In this document: positions 1 through 7,910 of the stretch, in pieces
How the letters are laid out: each line of letters starts with the position of its first letter
How positions within the stretch are numbered: position 1 is the first letter of the stretch
Assembly: GCA_964370475.1 (NCBI GenBank)
Contig: CAYJJI010000003.1
Coordinates: 16,219 to 80,218, forward strand
Length of the DNA stretch: 64,000 bases
From: CAYJCL01 sp964370475
Lineage (GTDB): Bacteria > Bacillota_I > Bacilli_A > RF39 > UBA660
Direction of reading: 5' to 3'
The notes under the pieces: generated by a model
Databases searched by the model: none
What the model saw: only the letters and a program-made list of their open reading frames with translations
What the model was told of the DNA's origin: nothing
Position numbers and translations under genes: made by a program

Positions 1-30
1 ATTATTATTTTGTCCATTATATTCATTCAT
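1..30 (-). CDS. start of an unidentified gene running off the left edge
   Basis: Ten codons are readable from an ATG at 30-28, leaving the window at base 1. Too little protein is present to identify it. A well-formed promoter lies 27 bases upstream (57-85), and the preceding spoVA operon ends in its own terminator, so a new transcription unit plausibly begins here. The ribosome binding site is weak, so the start codon is uncertain. Confidence 0.35.
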   Translation of the reverse strand, partial: MNEYNGQNNN

Positions 31-56
31 ATTAACCACTTCAATTCTTTTGTTTA

Positions 57-85
57 ATTATATCAAAACTGGTATTGTTATTCAA
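57..85 (-). promoter_or_regulatory. SigA-type promoter for the gene leaving the left edge
   Basis: Read on the minus strand this is TTGAAT, a 17-base spacer and a perfect TATAAT preceded by TGA (extended -10). It lies between the spoVAE terminator and the start codon at base 30. Confidence 0.5.
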
Positions 86-90
86 CCATA

Positions 91-115
91 ATAAAAAGTC
101 GATATTAGTCGACTT
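91..115 (-). terminator. intrinsic terminator of the spoVA operon
   Basis: AAGTCGA and TCGACTT form a perfect 7-bp stem with a six-base loop, followed on the minus strand by TTTTTAT. The stem overlaps the spoVAE stop codon. Confidence 0.7.
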
Positions 116-464
116 AGTCTTTAGCTTCAAAAAATATCGTTAATAATGAAGCAAATATTATTGATGCTGTTATTCCTCCACCAGTAGTACTTAATATATT
201 AGTAAACATTCCTAAAATTCCATTTTGATTATATCCTTCTAAGCAAGCTTTATATAATAAATTTCCAAAATTAGTAATTAGAACACTTGAACCTATTTTT
301 GAAAATTCTACTAAATATTCGTATAATCCTAGAAAAGCTAGTATTGCTCCTGCTACGGTGAAAGCTGTTGTAATATGTCCGGTAGTTAGTTTGGTATTAT
401 CTAATATTATTTGACCTATCAAACATATTATACCTACTAATAAAAATGTATTTATATATATCAC
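114..464 (-). CDS. spoVAE: stage V sporulation protein AE (SpoVAE, EB type)
   Basis: This 116-residue integral membrane protein of the SpoVAE family has hydrophobic segments at about 3-22, 30-52 and 90-112 and a glycine-rich stretch near 93-97. In spore formers SpoVA proteins form the inner-membrane channel that moves dipicolinic acid into the forespore and releases it at germination. The start is GTG, chosen because a strong GGAGG lies seven bases upstream; it overlaps the TGA of spoVAD (GTGA). It is the last gene of the spoVAC-spoVAD-spoVAE operon and is followed by a terminator. The length is normal for the EB form. Family identity is secure from sequence and gene order; channel function is family knowledge. 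Confidence 0.9.
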   Translation of the reverse strand: MIYINTFLLVGIICLIGQIILDNTKLTTGHITTAFTVAGAILAFLGLYEYLVEFSKIGSSVLITNFGNLLYKACLEGYNQNGILGMFTNILSTTGGGITASIIFASLLTIFFEAKD

Positions 465-1429
465 TTTGAAACCTCCAAACTTATTGCGTGAGAAATACTT
501 GGGATTGTATTTTTTTGATTAACTAAATTTGGAGAATGAAGCGAACCTGTTGCTAGCAACAATATTTTTTTGTTTTTTTTATCTTTTAAAATAGTGTTAA
601 ATAGTATTAATGGTAGCGTTACTGGTCCACTTGAACCTGCTTTGACATCTTGCTCATCTTTATATATACAAGTTCCACAATCTAAATGTTTTTTTATTTT
701 AATATTATTATGTTTTAATAATTCTAAGAATAGTTTTGATCCAACGGATCCTAAATCTCCTGTAACTATTAAATCATAATATGTTGCTTCTCTTTTTAAA
801 TCTTTTAAATGACTATTTAATGTTTCGTATGCAGCTGGTGCCATTACTGCGCCCATGTTATTTGCATCTTTGATACCATAGTCAGTTACTTTTCCAATTG
901 TTGATGATTCTATTTTTATTTTGCTTTCTTCTTTTGATAAAATTGCTGCTACTGATGCTGTTGCTGTAAATGTTGTACATTCTTTTTTTGGAGCTCCGTA
1001 TTCAATTGGATATCTAAATTGTTTTTCACTGTTTAGGTTGTGGCTACTTGTATATACTATTATTTTTTTTAATTTATTTAAGTTATTAGCACCTATTATC
1101 AAAGCTTCATTAAAACTTGCACAAGCTGAATATATACCTAGAAACGGAATGTTATATTTTGATGCTGTTACTGAAGATGTAGTTATTTGATTATTTAAAT
1201 CTCCTGCTATTAATAAATCTACTTTTTCTTCTTTTAAATTTAGTCGTTTCAACAATCCATCTATAGCTGTTGTTTGCATTTTAACCTCAGCTTTTTCAAA
1301 TGTTTTTTCTTCGAAATTCAGTGTTTCTGATGAATAATCATAATGTTTAATATTCCCTTTTTTTTCGTATGGACCTATTACTGAATATAAATCATTTATG
1401 TATACGTTTTTATATTTAAAACTAGACAT
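461..1429 (-). CDS. spoVAD: stage V sporulation protein AD (SpoVAD)
   Basis: This 322-residue protein has the thiolase-like fold of SpoVAD, the soluble SpoVA component that binds dipicolinic acid on the forespore membrane. Family landmarks include the N-terminal Asn-Val-Tyr-Ile-Asn region, a central GIYSACASF-type motif around the position of the thiolase Cys, and a C-terminal LLATGSLHSP segment. It is slightly shorter than the usual 338 or so residues. The ATG overlaps the spoVAC stop by eight bases and its own stop overlaps the spoVAE start, so the three are translationally coupled. Nothing suggests decay. Confidence 0.93.
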   Translation of the reverse strand: MSSFKYKNVYINDLYSVIGPYEKKGNIKHYDYSSETLNFEEKTFEKAEVKMQTTAIDGLLKRLNLKEEKVDLLIAGDLNNQITTSSVTASKYNIPFLGIYSACASFNEALIIGANNLNKLKKIIVYTSSHNLNSEKQFRYPIEYGAPKKECTTFTATASVAAILSKEESKIKIESSTIGKVTDYGIKDANNMGAVMAPAAYETLNSHLKDLKREATYYDLIVTGDLGSVGSKLFLELLKHNNIKIKKHLDCGTCIYKDEQDVKAGSSGPVTLPLILFNTILKDKKNKKILLLATGSLHSPNLVNQKNTIPSISHAISLEVSK

Positions 1430-1856
1430 TTAATACTACCTTTACTACTGTTAGTAAAAATCCACTGATGATTCCATATATTATTACGCTTCCTGCTAAC
1501 TTAAACAAATTACTACCTAAACCTGTAATCATTCCATCTTTTTTATAATCTAGTGCACTTGATGTGACTGAATGAGCGAATCCACTCGTTGGAATTATAA
1601 ATCCACATTGGGCTTTTTTTACATATCTATCAAAAAAACCAAGTGCAGTTAGTAAACTGCTAATGAATATTAAAATTATTATTGTCCATATCGTTGAATC
1701 TTGGTTTGAGATTCCCAATAATTTTAATAAATCATATATTAATTGACATATTATTCCTACTAATCCCCCACCTAGAAAAGCATATAATCCATTTCTAATT
1801 CTTTTTTCTTTTGGTGTGGTTTTTTTTACAAGTTTTTGATATTCTGTTTTATCCAT
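1422..1856 (-). CDS. spoVAC: stage V sporulation protein AC (SpoVAC)
   Basis: This 144-residue protein has four hydrophobic segments (about 25-45, 57-75, 90-105 and 120-142). It begins with a polar TEYQKLVKKTTPKEK-like region typical of SpoVAC, and the loop carrying ...PTSGFAHSVTSS is a conserved family feature. SpoVAC forms the membrane channel core for dipicolinic acid and has mechanosensitive properties in Bacillus. The ATG is preceded by GGAGG at a good distance. It is the first gene of a three-gene spoVA operon; spoVAA, spoVAB, spoVAEA and spoVAF are not here, a reduced set common outside Bacillus. Confidence 0.92.
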   Translation of the reverse strand: MDKTEYQKLVKKTTPKEKRIRNGLYAFLGGGLVGIICQLIYDLLKLLGISNQDSTIWTIIILIFISSLLTALGFFDRYVKKAQCGFIIPTSGFAHSVTSSALDYKKDGMITGLGSNLFKLAGSVIIYGIISGFLLTVVKVVLNV

Positions 1857-1873
1857 AATAAAACCTCCATTAC

Positions 1874-1902
1874 TATTATGAAGGGTTTATATTTATTTAT
1901 TC
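1874..1902 (-). promoter_or_regulatory. possible SigG/SigF-type promoter for spoVAC
   Basis: On the minus strand GAATA, a 17-base spacer and CATAATA fit the Bacillus SigG pattern (GHATR, 17-18 bases, CATHHTA). SigG drives spoVA in B. subtilis. A transcript from here would begin almost on the GGAGG, which is very close, so the assignment is tentative. Confidence 0.35.
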
Positions 1903-1903
1903 A

Positions 1904-2542
1904 TTATTGTGTTAAGAATTGATACATTTTGTTTGTTGCTTGTTTTTCTCTTCTTGAAACTTTCACTTGAGATATTCCTAATACTTTGGCTACTTCTTTT
2001 TGGGTATAATCTTGATAATATCTATAATCAATTATTTGTTTTTCTTCATCTGATAGAACTTGATAAGATTCATCAATAATTATTTTTTTGTTATCATGAA
2101 TTGTACTATCACTTATTACTTCATGAAGATTTATTTCTTGATCGTAATCTAAACTCATTATTTTATTTGAGCTATTTATAGCATTATTAACTTTTTCTTC
2201 GTCTATTTCTAAATATAGTGCTATATCAGTATTAGTTGGTATATATCCTAGTTTTTGGGTTAAATACATTTTTGTTTCTTCGATAGTTTTTCTTAATTTT
2301 AAGATATCTCTACTTATTTTTATCATGTTATTATTTACTGCTAAGTTATACATTTCTCCAAATATATAATCACAAGCATAAGTGCTGAATTTTGTTTCAT
2401 AACTATCAACGTAATTATTAGCTGCTTTTATTAAACCTATTGCCCCTACTTGATAAAGATCGTCTTTATCTATATTTTTAAACTTAGAGGCCATCTTATA
2501 TATTAAACCTTCATTATTTAAGATTATCTTTTCATAATCCAT
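1904..2542 (-). CDS. sigF: sporulation RNA polymerase sigma factor, SigF-like
   Basis: This 212-residue sigma-70 family protein contains region 2 (QVGAIGLIKA and a YDTKFSTYA-like stretch at about 30-80), region 3 (LGYIPTNTDIALYLEI, about 100-120) and region 4 with a clear helix-turn-helix (TQKEVAKVLGISQVKVSRREK, about 180-205). Region 3 and the C-terminal YYQDYTQ resemble SigF more than SigG. SigF starts forespore gene expression and in Bacillus lies directly upstream of spoVA, as here. I place the start at the ATG preceded by AGGTGAT; an upstream GTG lies inside that ribosome binding site. At 212 residues it is shorter than Bacillus SigF (about 255). The anti-sigma genes spoIIAA and spoIIAB normally just upstream are absent. 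SigG remains a possible alternative. Confidence 0.75.
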   Translation of the reverse strand: MDYEKIILNNEGLIYKMASKFKNIDKDDLYQVGAIGLIKAANNYVDSYETKFSTYACDYIFGEMYNLAVNNNMIKISRDILKLRKTIEETKMYLTQKLGYIPTNTDIALYLEIDEEKVNNAINSSNKIMSLDYDQEINLHEVISDSTIHDNKKIIIDESYQVLSDEEKQIIDYRYYQDYTQKEVAKVLGISQVKVSRREKQATNKMYQFLTQ

Positions 2543-2595
2543 TTTTATCACCTGTCTTAATGAATATAGTACAGTTTTAATATTATTTATACTCT

Positions 2596-2604
2596 TTCGA
2601 CAAA
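2596..2604 (-). promoter_or_regulatory. Spo0A-type box upstream of sigF
   Basis: The minus strand reads TTTGTCGAA, an exact match to the 0A-box core, 54 bases upstream of the sigF start codon. A possible -10 (TACTAT, 2566-2571) lies between. In B. subtilis the spoIIA operon encoding SigF is activated by Spo0A~P, so the placement is biologically sensible. Confidence 0.55.
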
Positions 2605-2614
2605 TGTTCTAATA

Positions 2615-2646
2615 ATATATAAAAAATAGAGTATTTCTACTCTATT
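2615..2646 (-). terminator. terminator of the 425-aa surface protein gene
   Basis: AATAGAGTA and TACTCTATT pair over nine bases around a four-base loop, followed on the minus strand by six U and further A/U. It overlaps the stop codon of the gene ending at 2637 and separates it from sigF. Confidence 0.75.
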
Positions 2647-3914
2647 ATATCTATAGTGTATGGATTATTTATTGTTCCTTCTCCACTTACTGTTGCTTCG
2701 TTAATTATATTTATTACTGGTTTAGTTGCTAATAAGTAATTAACAGGTAGTTCAGCTATATTACCATATATATTCATTATATACATATATGATACGTTAT
2801 ACGAGTATTTTGATGGAGAACTTGTGTAGAAAGCTATATTATTATCTAAATATGTTGATGAGTTATCTATTGATAACATTACTTCATCTACACTTAATAG
2901 TCCTATATTGTATTCATCTTTATGACATGTTAGTGATGGGGTGTTTTTATTTACTCTGTCGCTACTTATGTAGTAGTCTGTACCGTATTGGTTTATTTTT
3001 TCAATTGGCGTTAAATCGTTACAGTAATTTCCTTCACTAATGTATTGTTCTACTCCAGATAATGTTTCTTTATACCAATCATCTAGTTGAGTTTTTATAA
3101 TACTAGATACGTTTTTTTCATCATTGACATAGACATAGCCTAAGTACATTTCTTTATTTGAATATGTGTTAAAAGATGATGCTGGAAGCTCACTATCTAG
3201 CACTAGCCTTACTGTACCATCTCCGTTAACTCTCACTATTCTCCATAATTGGTTTGCAAATGATACATAGTTATTTTCAACAAGACCACTATAGTAATAA
3301 CTTACTCCTTCATTATCCATTGTTGAAAATAAGTTATTTGATGATATTATTGTTTCTTTAAATATTGGTTTTATAAAAGTTTTTTCTGATGTAACTTCAA
3401 TTGTACCAGTAAAAGTTTGTTCTGCTACTGAACTATTAGTATCTAACCATAGTCTTAGGTTAAATCTGGATATATCATTACTAGCTATTTTAATAACACC
3501 TAATATTTTTGAAGAATTATATGTTTCATTTTTGTTACTTGCACTGTTTGAAAGCGATTTATAAAGTGTTGAGTCTAATTCATAGTTTCCTGATATATTT
3601 AATTTTATATTATTTTCGTTTTCATCTAATGACTGATTATTTAATCTAATTTCTACTTCTTGTTCTTCTTGACATTTATTTTCAATTGATATTGTAAAGG
3701 GATCAGTTATTTTTCCGTAGTCATCATTAGATATTGAAAGTTCTTTTTCGATAAATTCGTGCTCATATATTACTGTTAGACAAGAGGTTTCGTAACTATA
3801 AAATGTTGTATTATCATTGATACCATTGTATATTCCGTAACTAGTACTTATTACTAAAGTTAGGATTATTAGGGCAGCAATTATTATTATTGGCAACTTA
3901 TATTTCAATTTCAT
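2637..3914 (-). CDS. membrane-anchored or secreted surface protein with an LWRI(V)RVNGDG-type repeat region
   Basis: This 425-residue exported protein has a short basic N-terminus, one hydrophobic segment at about 9-28 ending in a Ser-Tyr-Gly motif, and an extracellular remainder rich in Asn, Ser and Thr. Two parts can be distinguished: an N-terminal beta-rich region (about 40-175) with a Cys pair, resembling TasA/camelysin-like modules, and a C-terminal region (about 195-420) with ANQLWRIVRVNGDGTVRLV, a motif recurrent in surface proteins of gut Bacilli whose function I do not know. Several Cys residues could form disulfides. The start has an AAGGTAGGG site. It is flanked by terminators on both sides, so it is probably monocistronic. 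Confidence 0.7.
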   Translation of the reverse strand: MKLKYKLPIIIIAALIILTLVISTSYGIYNGINDNTTFYSYETSCLTVIYEHEFIEKELSISNDDYGKITDPFTISIENKCQEEQEVEIRLNNQSLDENENNIKLNISGNYELDSTLYKSLSNSASNKNETYNSSKILGVIKIASNDISRFNLRLWLDTNSSVAEQTFTGTIEVTSEKTFIKPIFKETIISSNNLFSTMDNEGVSYYYSGLVENNYVSFANQLWRIVRVNGDGTVRLVLDSELPASSFNTYSNKEMYLGYVYVNDEKNVSSIIKTQLDDWYKETLSGVEQYISEGNYCNDLTPIEKINQYGTDYYISSDRVNKNTPSLTCHKDEYNIGLLSVDEVMLSIDNSSTYLDNNIAFYTSSPSKYSYNVSYMYIMNIYGNIAELPVNYLLATKPVINIINEATVSGEGTINNPYTIDIIE

Positions 3915-3958
3915 TTTCTACCCTACCTTACTATAATTTAACTATACACTAACAAAAA

Positions 3959-3984
3959 AAATATGTCAACAATATGACATATTT
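3959..3984 (-). terminator. terminator of the beta-helix protein gene
   Basis: AAATATGTCA and TGACATATTT form a 10-bp stem with a six-base loop and a run of U on the minus strand, just after the gene ending at 4009. Confidence 0.7.
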
Positions 3985-4008
3985 TTTGTATATTTTTTTA
4001 GTTTACAT

Positions 4009-7000
4009 TTAATTTAATACTACATTATGAAGGTTGTTTGGATTTATGTGTGTAGATTGATATTGTGTTGTTAAGAAATTAGTATTTTTTATATTAATTG
4101 TTTGAGCTGTAGCATCATTTATTTCTATATTATATAGTAAACTATTTGGATTTAAATTAGTTGCATTAATTTTATTATTATTTATTGATATATTATGATT
4201 ATTTAGCAATATGTCGTTTATGTAGACGTATGTGGATGTATGGTTATTTGCTACTTCATCATAGTTGTAATTGATGGTATTATTTTCTATGGTTGTATCT
4301 TTTGTTACATCTACCCAAGCCATATCAATTATGTTAGTTATATTACCATTTACTGTTATTGTATTATTATTAGCATTCACTACTCTTTTAAACATTTGCT
4401 CTACATTACCATTTATTGTAATATTATTTCCTACTAAGTTATCAACTTCATAGAATAGGAATCTTACATCAGTATCAATGATTATTTCATTATCAATAAC
4501 ATTATTTCCTTCTATAACTTTTTGTCCTGTTAAACCTGTACCAAACGGAGTTTTTACATGAATTATATTATTGTTTACTGATTTTGCATTTCCGTTTATT
4601 ACTGCTCCATTGCTATCTTGTAATTCTTTAGTAAATGTTAAGTTGTTATTACTTATTATAACGTCACTATCTTCTTTAACATATAACAATGCACCTTTTG
4701 CTATTACATCAACTGTATTATTATCAAATAAAATGTTTTCCATTTCTGTTGGGAATGCTGTTCCAAATGAGAAAGCCATTACGCTACTTGTTGCATTCTT
4801 TTTTGAAGATTTGAATTCGTTATTTATAATTTCAATATTTTTGATAGTTCCAGAAAATACTGCTAGATGTTCATCGTGGCTTATTTTATCTACATAATTA
4901 TTACTAAATACTAAACCGCCACTTTCTTTATTTTCTTCATCTCTGATCCAGATACTTCCTCCTGCTTCTTGGTCACAATAATTTAATATTTCGTTGTTGT
5001 CTACTATTACATTTTCCCAACTTGCATTTAAATCAATATTTGTTGTTTCTTTGGAATCAGGGGCAATGTATAACCTACTATCAGTAATAGTTATATATCT
5101 ACTATTAGTTACTACTATTTGATTTGTAACTCCAACCATTATTTTTTTCATTCTTGTTTCAATATTCATATTTACTAAGTCAATATTTGTTGATCCCCAA
5201 ATTTGAAGAAAGTGAGAACTAGAATAAGACTCTATATAATTATCATCATAGTAAATTATATTATCTTTTCCATCAAGTACGATATTAGCTCTAGTATTCA
5301 TTGTTAATTCTTTATCCATTCTGTATTCGCCTGTTTCTAGGTAAATATATTCGTATCCTGAATAGATAGCTTTTGAGAATGCACCAGAATCGTCTGTTTG
5401 GCTGTCTCCCATCGCTCCGAATTGGTTAATAGAAATTCCATTTCCAGTGTTAAGTAAAATCGCATACATTCCATTTGCTAATCTTACTGTTTCTATATCT
5501 CTATATATAATACTTGGATATTTTTCTACTACTGTATAATATGATGCTCCTTTGTTGTTATTTTCATAAAAACTAGTAGTTTTTATGATATCACCAGCTT
5601 GCGATTCTGTTTCAGCCAACATCTTAGCATACGATGAAACTTCTTTTGTGACTACAGGTATATAACTTACATCATTGTTTCCTGATTTATATCTTGTATA
5701 GTATGTTTCAATATCGTTACCTTGAATATTTACTTGTTGGTTACTTTCTAGTGACTTATATACATATAAGTAACTACTTTTATTTATATTTGTTCCTGTT
5801 ACATTATTGTTTTCAATTGTAATTTCATTATTTTGTTGGTTATTGTTTTCTATTTGTATCAGTCTTGAGATTTGATCGTTTGTAGTTTCATCATAAGTAT
5901 TAATGATATTATTATCATTTATATTTATATTTTTACTTAGTGTCATATTTTCTATGGAGAAAATATTGTTAGTTTTATTATTTAATGTAACTTCATTATT
6001 TGATATTTTTCCTACATTATTAAATACTTTATTATTAATTGAGTTAATTACTAAGGTATTATTATCTATTGAACTATTTATATCTAATGCGAATATGTTA
6101 ATAGCATTACTTGAAGAAATTTCAATGTTGTTTGAGTTAATATTTATTGAGTTTCCATCAAATGCATTAATCATTTCAGTTCCATTATTTATATATTTTA
6201 TTGTGTTATTTTCTAAAGTTGTATTTAATGATCTATTAGTTTTTATTAATGAGTTGGATGTCGTTATTTGAATAGTATTATTCATTAATTTTATATTTTC
6301 ACTATCATTTATATTTATTGGAAGTTCTTGACCTTCTGTTTTTGTTAGTTTGATATTAGAAATATTTAATCCTTTTGAATTGTTAATATTTATGATTGAA
6401 TTATCAAGGATTAATTCAGTGTTATCACCTATTATATTTATGTTGTTTTGTTCATTTATAGTAATAGAATTTTCTAATAAGTATTTATTTTCTAATAAGT
6501 TTAGATTTGTACTTTTTTGGTTTAGAAATAACTCTATTGCTTTTGAATCATCTTTAACACCATCACCAACTGCACCAAATTGCATTGGATTAGTTGTTAC
6601 ATTTTTATCAGAGTATACTGCGTATAGTCCATTGCTTAATGTTATTTTACTTGGATCATTTGAAGTTTTTACTATTTCATAGATTGCTTGTCCTATTCCT
6701 TCATTGTAGTATCCTAGTGTTGTTATTGTTTGACCCTCTACTAGTGATTGATTATTGATCATTTCTTCTACATTGTTAACAGTCTTCTCAGCTGGTGGTT
6801 GTTCCTGATCATTATCATCTTGGTTATTGTCATTATTATTGTTATCATTATTATCATTGTTGTTATCATTATTGTCTTGGTTGTTATCATTATTGTCTTG
6901 GTTGTTATCATTATTATCATTGTTGTTATCATTATTGTCTTGGTTGTTATCGTTATTATCTTGGTTATTGTCCCCTTGATTATCATCATCTAGATTGTCA

Positions 7001-7305
7001 TTGTCGTTTTGGTTACTGTCTCCTTGATTATCATCATTATTATTTTGGTTGTCATCATTTTGATTATCATCGTTATTATCTTGGTTGTCATCGTTATTAT
7101 CTTGATTGTCATCGTTATTATCTTGGTTGTCATCGTTTTGATTGTCATCGTTTTGATTGTCATTTTTATCTTGATCAGTTGTTTGGTTACTATTATTTTG
7201 ATCATTACTTTTAGTTGTTATATTGTAATTTATAAAGACAATTGATGTTATTGCTATAATTACTAATATAATTACTATTATTATTTTTTTCTTGTTATCT
7301 ATCAT
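4009..7305 (-). CDS. very large exported right-handed beta-helix protein with two pectate-lyase-superfamily motifs
   Basis: This 1098-residue protein has an N-terminal membrane segment (about 7-27), an extreme Asn/Asp/Gln linker (about 35-170, mostly repeats of Asn-Asp-Asp-Asn-Gln), then two beta-helix units. Each unit opens with the pectate-lyase-3 type motif: FGAVGDGVKDD near residue 243 and FGAMGDSQTDD near 632. The body is a ladder of short repeats containing N-N-x-I/V, as expected for parallel beta-helix coils; it continues to the C-terminus without a wall anchor. The fold is often found in polysaccharide lyases, hydrolases and phage-like adhesins. Catalytic residues cannot be assigned, so binding or degradation of polysaccharide is inference. 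It probably forms an operon with the gene ending at 7312. Confidence 0.75.
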   Translation of the reverse strand: MIDNKKKIIIVIILVIIAITSIVFINYNITTKSNDQNNSNQTTDQDKNDNQNDDNQNDDNQDNNDDNQDNNDDNQDNNDDNQNDDNQNNNDDNQGDSNQNDNDNLDDDNQGDNNQDNNDNNQDNNDNNNDNNDNNQDNNDNNQDNNDNNNDNNDNNNNDNNQDDNDQEQPPAEKTVNNVEEMINNQSLVEGQTITTLGYYNEGIGQAIYEIVKTSNDPSKITLSNGLYAVYSDKNVTTNPMQFGAVGDGVKDDSKAIELFLNQKSTNLNLLENKYLLENSITINEQNNINIIGDNTELILDNSIININNSKGLNISNIKLTKTEGQELPININDSENIKLMNNTIQITTSNSLIKTNRSLNTTLENNTIKYINNGTEMINAFDGNSININSNNIEISSSNAINIFALDINSSIDNNTLVINSINNKVFNNVGKISNNEVTLNNKTNNIFSIENMTLSKNININDNNIINTYDETTNDQISRLIQIENNNQQNNEITIENNNVTGTNINKSSYLYVYKSLESNQQVNIQGNDIETYYTRYKSGNNDVSYIPVVTKEVSSYAKMLAETESQAGDIIKTTSFYENNNKGASYYTVVEKYPSIIYRDIETVRLANGMYAILLNTGNGISINQFGAMGDSQTDDSGAFSKAIYSGYEYIYLETGEYRMDKELTMNTRANIVLDGKDNIIYYDDNYIESYSSSHFLQIWGSTNIDLVNMNIETRMKKIMVGVTNQIVVTNSRYITITDSRLYIAPDSKETTNIDLNASWENVIVDNNEILNYCDQEAGGSIWIRDEENKESGGLVFSNNYVDKISHDEHLAVFSGTIKNIEIINNEFKSSKKNATSSVMAFSFGTAFPTEMENILFDNNTVDVIAKGALLYVKEDSDVIISNNNLTFTKELQDSNGAVINGNAKSVNNNIIHVKTPFGTGLTGQKVIEGNNVIDNEIIIDTDVRFLFYEVDNLVGNNITINGNVEQMFKRVVNANNNTITVNGNITNIIDMAWVDVTKDTTIENNTINYNYDEVANNHTSTYVYINDILLNNHNISINNNKINATNLNPNSLLYNIEINDATAQTINIKNTNFLTTQYQSTHINPNNLHNVVLN
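6808..7190 (-). repeat. in-frame minisatellite encoding the Asn/Asp/Gln linker
   Basis: Tandem degenerate units of about 15-27 bases built on TTGTTATCATTATTGTC (plus strand) fill this interval. They encode Asn-Asp-Asn-Asn/Asp-Gln repeats in the 1098-aa protein. The repetition keeps several other frames open by chance; those are not genes. Copy number is likely to vary between strains. Confidence 0.85.
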
Positions 7306-7311
7306 ATTATC

Positions 7312-7821
7312 TTAAAACTCTTCCTTAATTGTTATATTTGTTGAAATAGTTCTTTCTACTGCTGACACTTCGTATGAATATTCATCTTCCCATGATCGAT
7401 ATGTAACTGTTACTGTTTCATTTGGTTGAATTGTATATGTTGTTGTTGAGTAAGTTTTTACTCCTTTACTAGATGTGCTAGTTAAGGAACTTAATAAATA
7501 TATATTATCATTCAACCCTATTTTAACTTTATTTGTTTCAACGTTTGTGATGTAATTTAATACTATATTTACTACATAGTTAGCTTCGGTACTACAATTG
7601 TTTTTTATTTCTATTTGTTGTCCTTCACTTTTTAATGCTGATTCGTCGCTTTGTGGTAGTAAACCAATAGTTTCTACTTTCACTTGGTTGGCATCACCTA
7701 GGTTTGTACTTATACAATTTCCGTCTTCATTAGTAGCTTTTTCCGAATATGAATTAGCTATATATATTCCCAAAAAAATTACTAGTATTGTTGTTATTGT
7801 TATTATTATTTTTATTTTCAT
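7312..7821 (-). CDS. small exported protein of unknown function
   Basis: This 169-residue protein has a hydrophobic signal or anchor at about 4-24, followed by a beta-rich Thr/Ser/Asn-rich domain with two Cys that could form a disulfide. The N-terminal layout (membrane segment ending in Ala-Asn-Ser-Tyr-Ser) and immunoglobulin-like beta pattern recall small SipW-substrate proteins, but I cannot assign a family. The start has a clear AAGGAG site. The next gene begins six bases after its stop, so it is almost certainly co-transcribed with the large beta-helix protein and may serve its export or anchoring. Confidence 0.65.
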   Translation of the reverse strand: MKIKIIITITTILVIFLGIYIANSYSEKATNEDGNCISTNLGDANQVKVETIGLLPQSDESALKSEGQQIEIKNNCSTEANYVVNIVLNYITNVETNKVKIGLNDNIYLLSSLTSTSSKGVKTYSTTTYTIQPNETVTVTYRSWEDEYSYEVSAVERTISTNITIKEEF

Positions 7822-7885
7822 TATGTTACTCCTTATATAATATTATCATAATTGCAATAACCCTTCAACGAAAAAATGAAAATAA

Positions 7886-7910
7886 AAAAAATTGTTTTTG
7901 ACAATTTTTT
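7886..7910 (-). terminator. terminator of the LCP gene
   Basis: AAAAAATTGT and ACAATTTTTT form a 10-bp stem with a five-base loop and a U-rich tail on the minus strand, overlapping the stop region of the gene ending at 7910. Confidence 0.65.

Noticed and set aside
6808..7190. CRISPR-like array
   Set aside because: Units are short, contiguous and degenerate, without unique spacers, and encode a low-complexity linker in frame.
6748..7245. Several long overlapping open frames on both strands
   Set aside because: They arise from the in-frame minisatellite of the large surface protein; they read as poly-Ile/Val/Thr or His/Tyr strings with no binding site.
4009..7305. Active pectate lyase
   Set aside because: Only the fold-opening motifs are visible; catalytic residues cannot be assigned, so an enzyme name is not justified.
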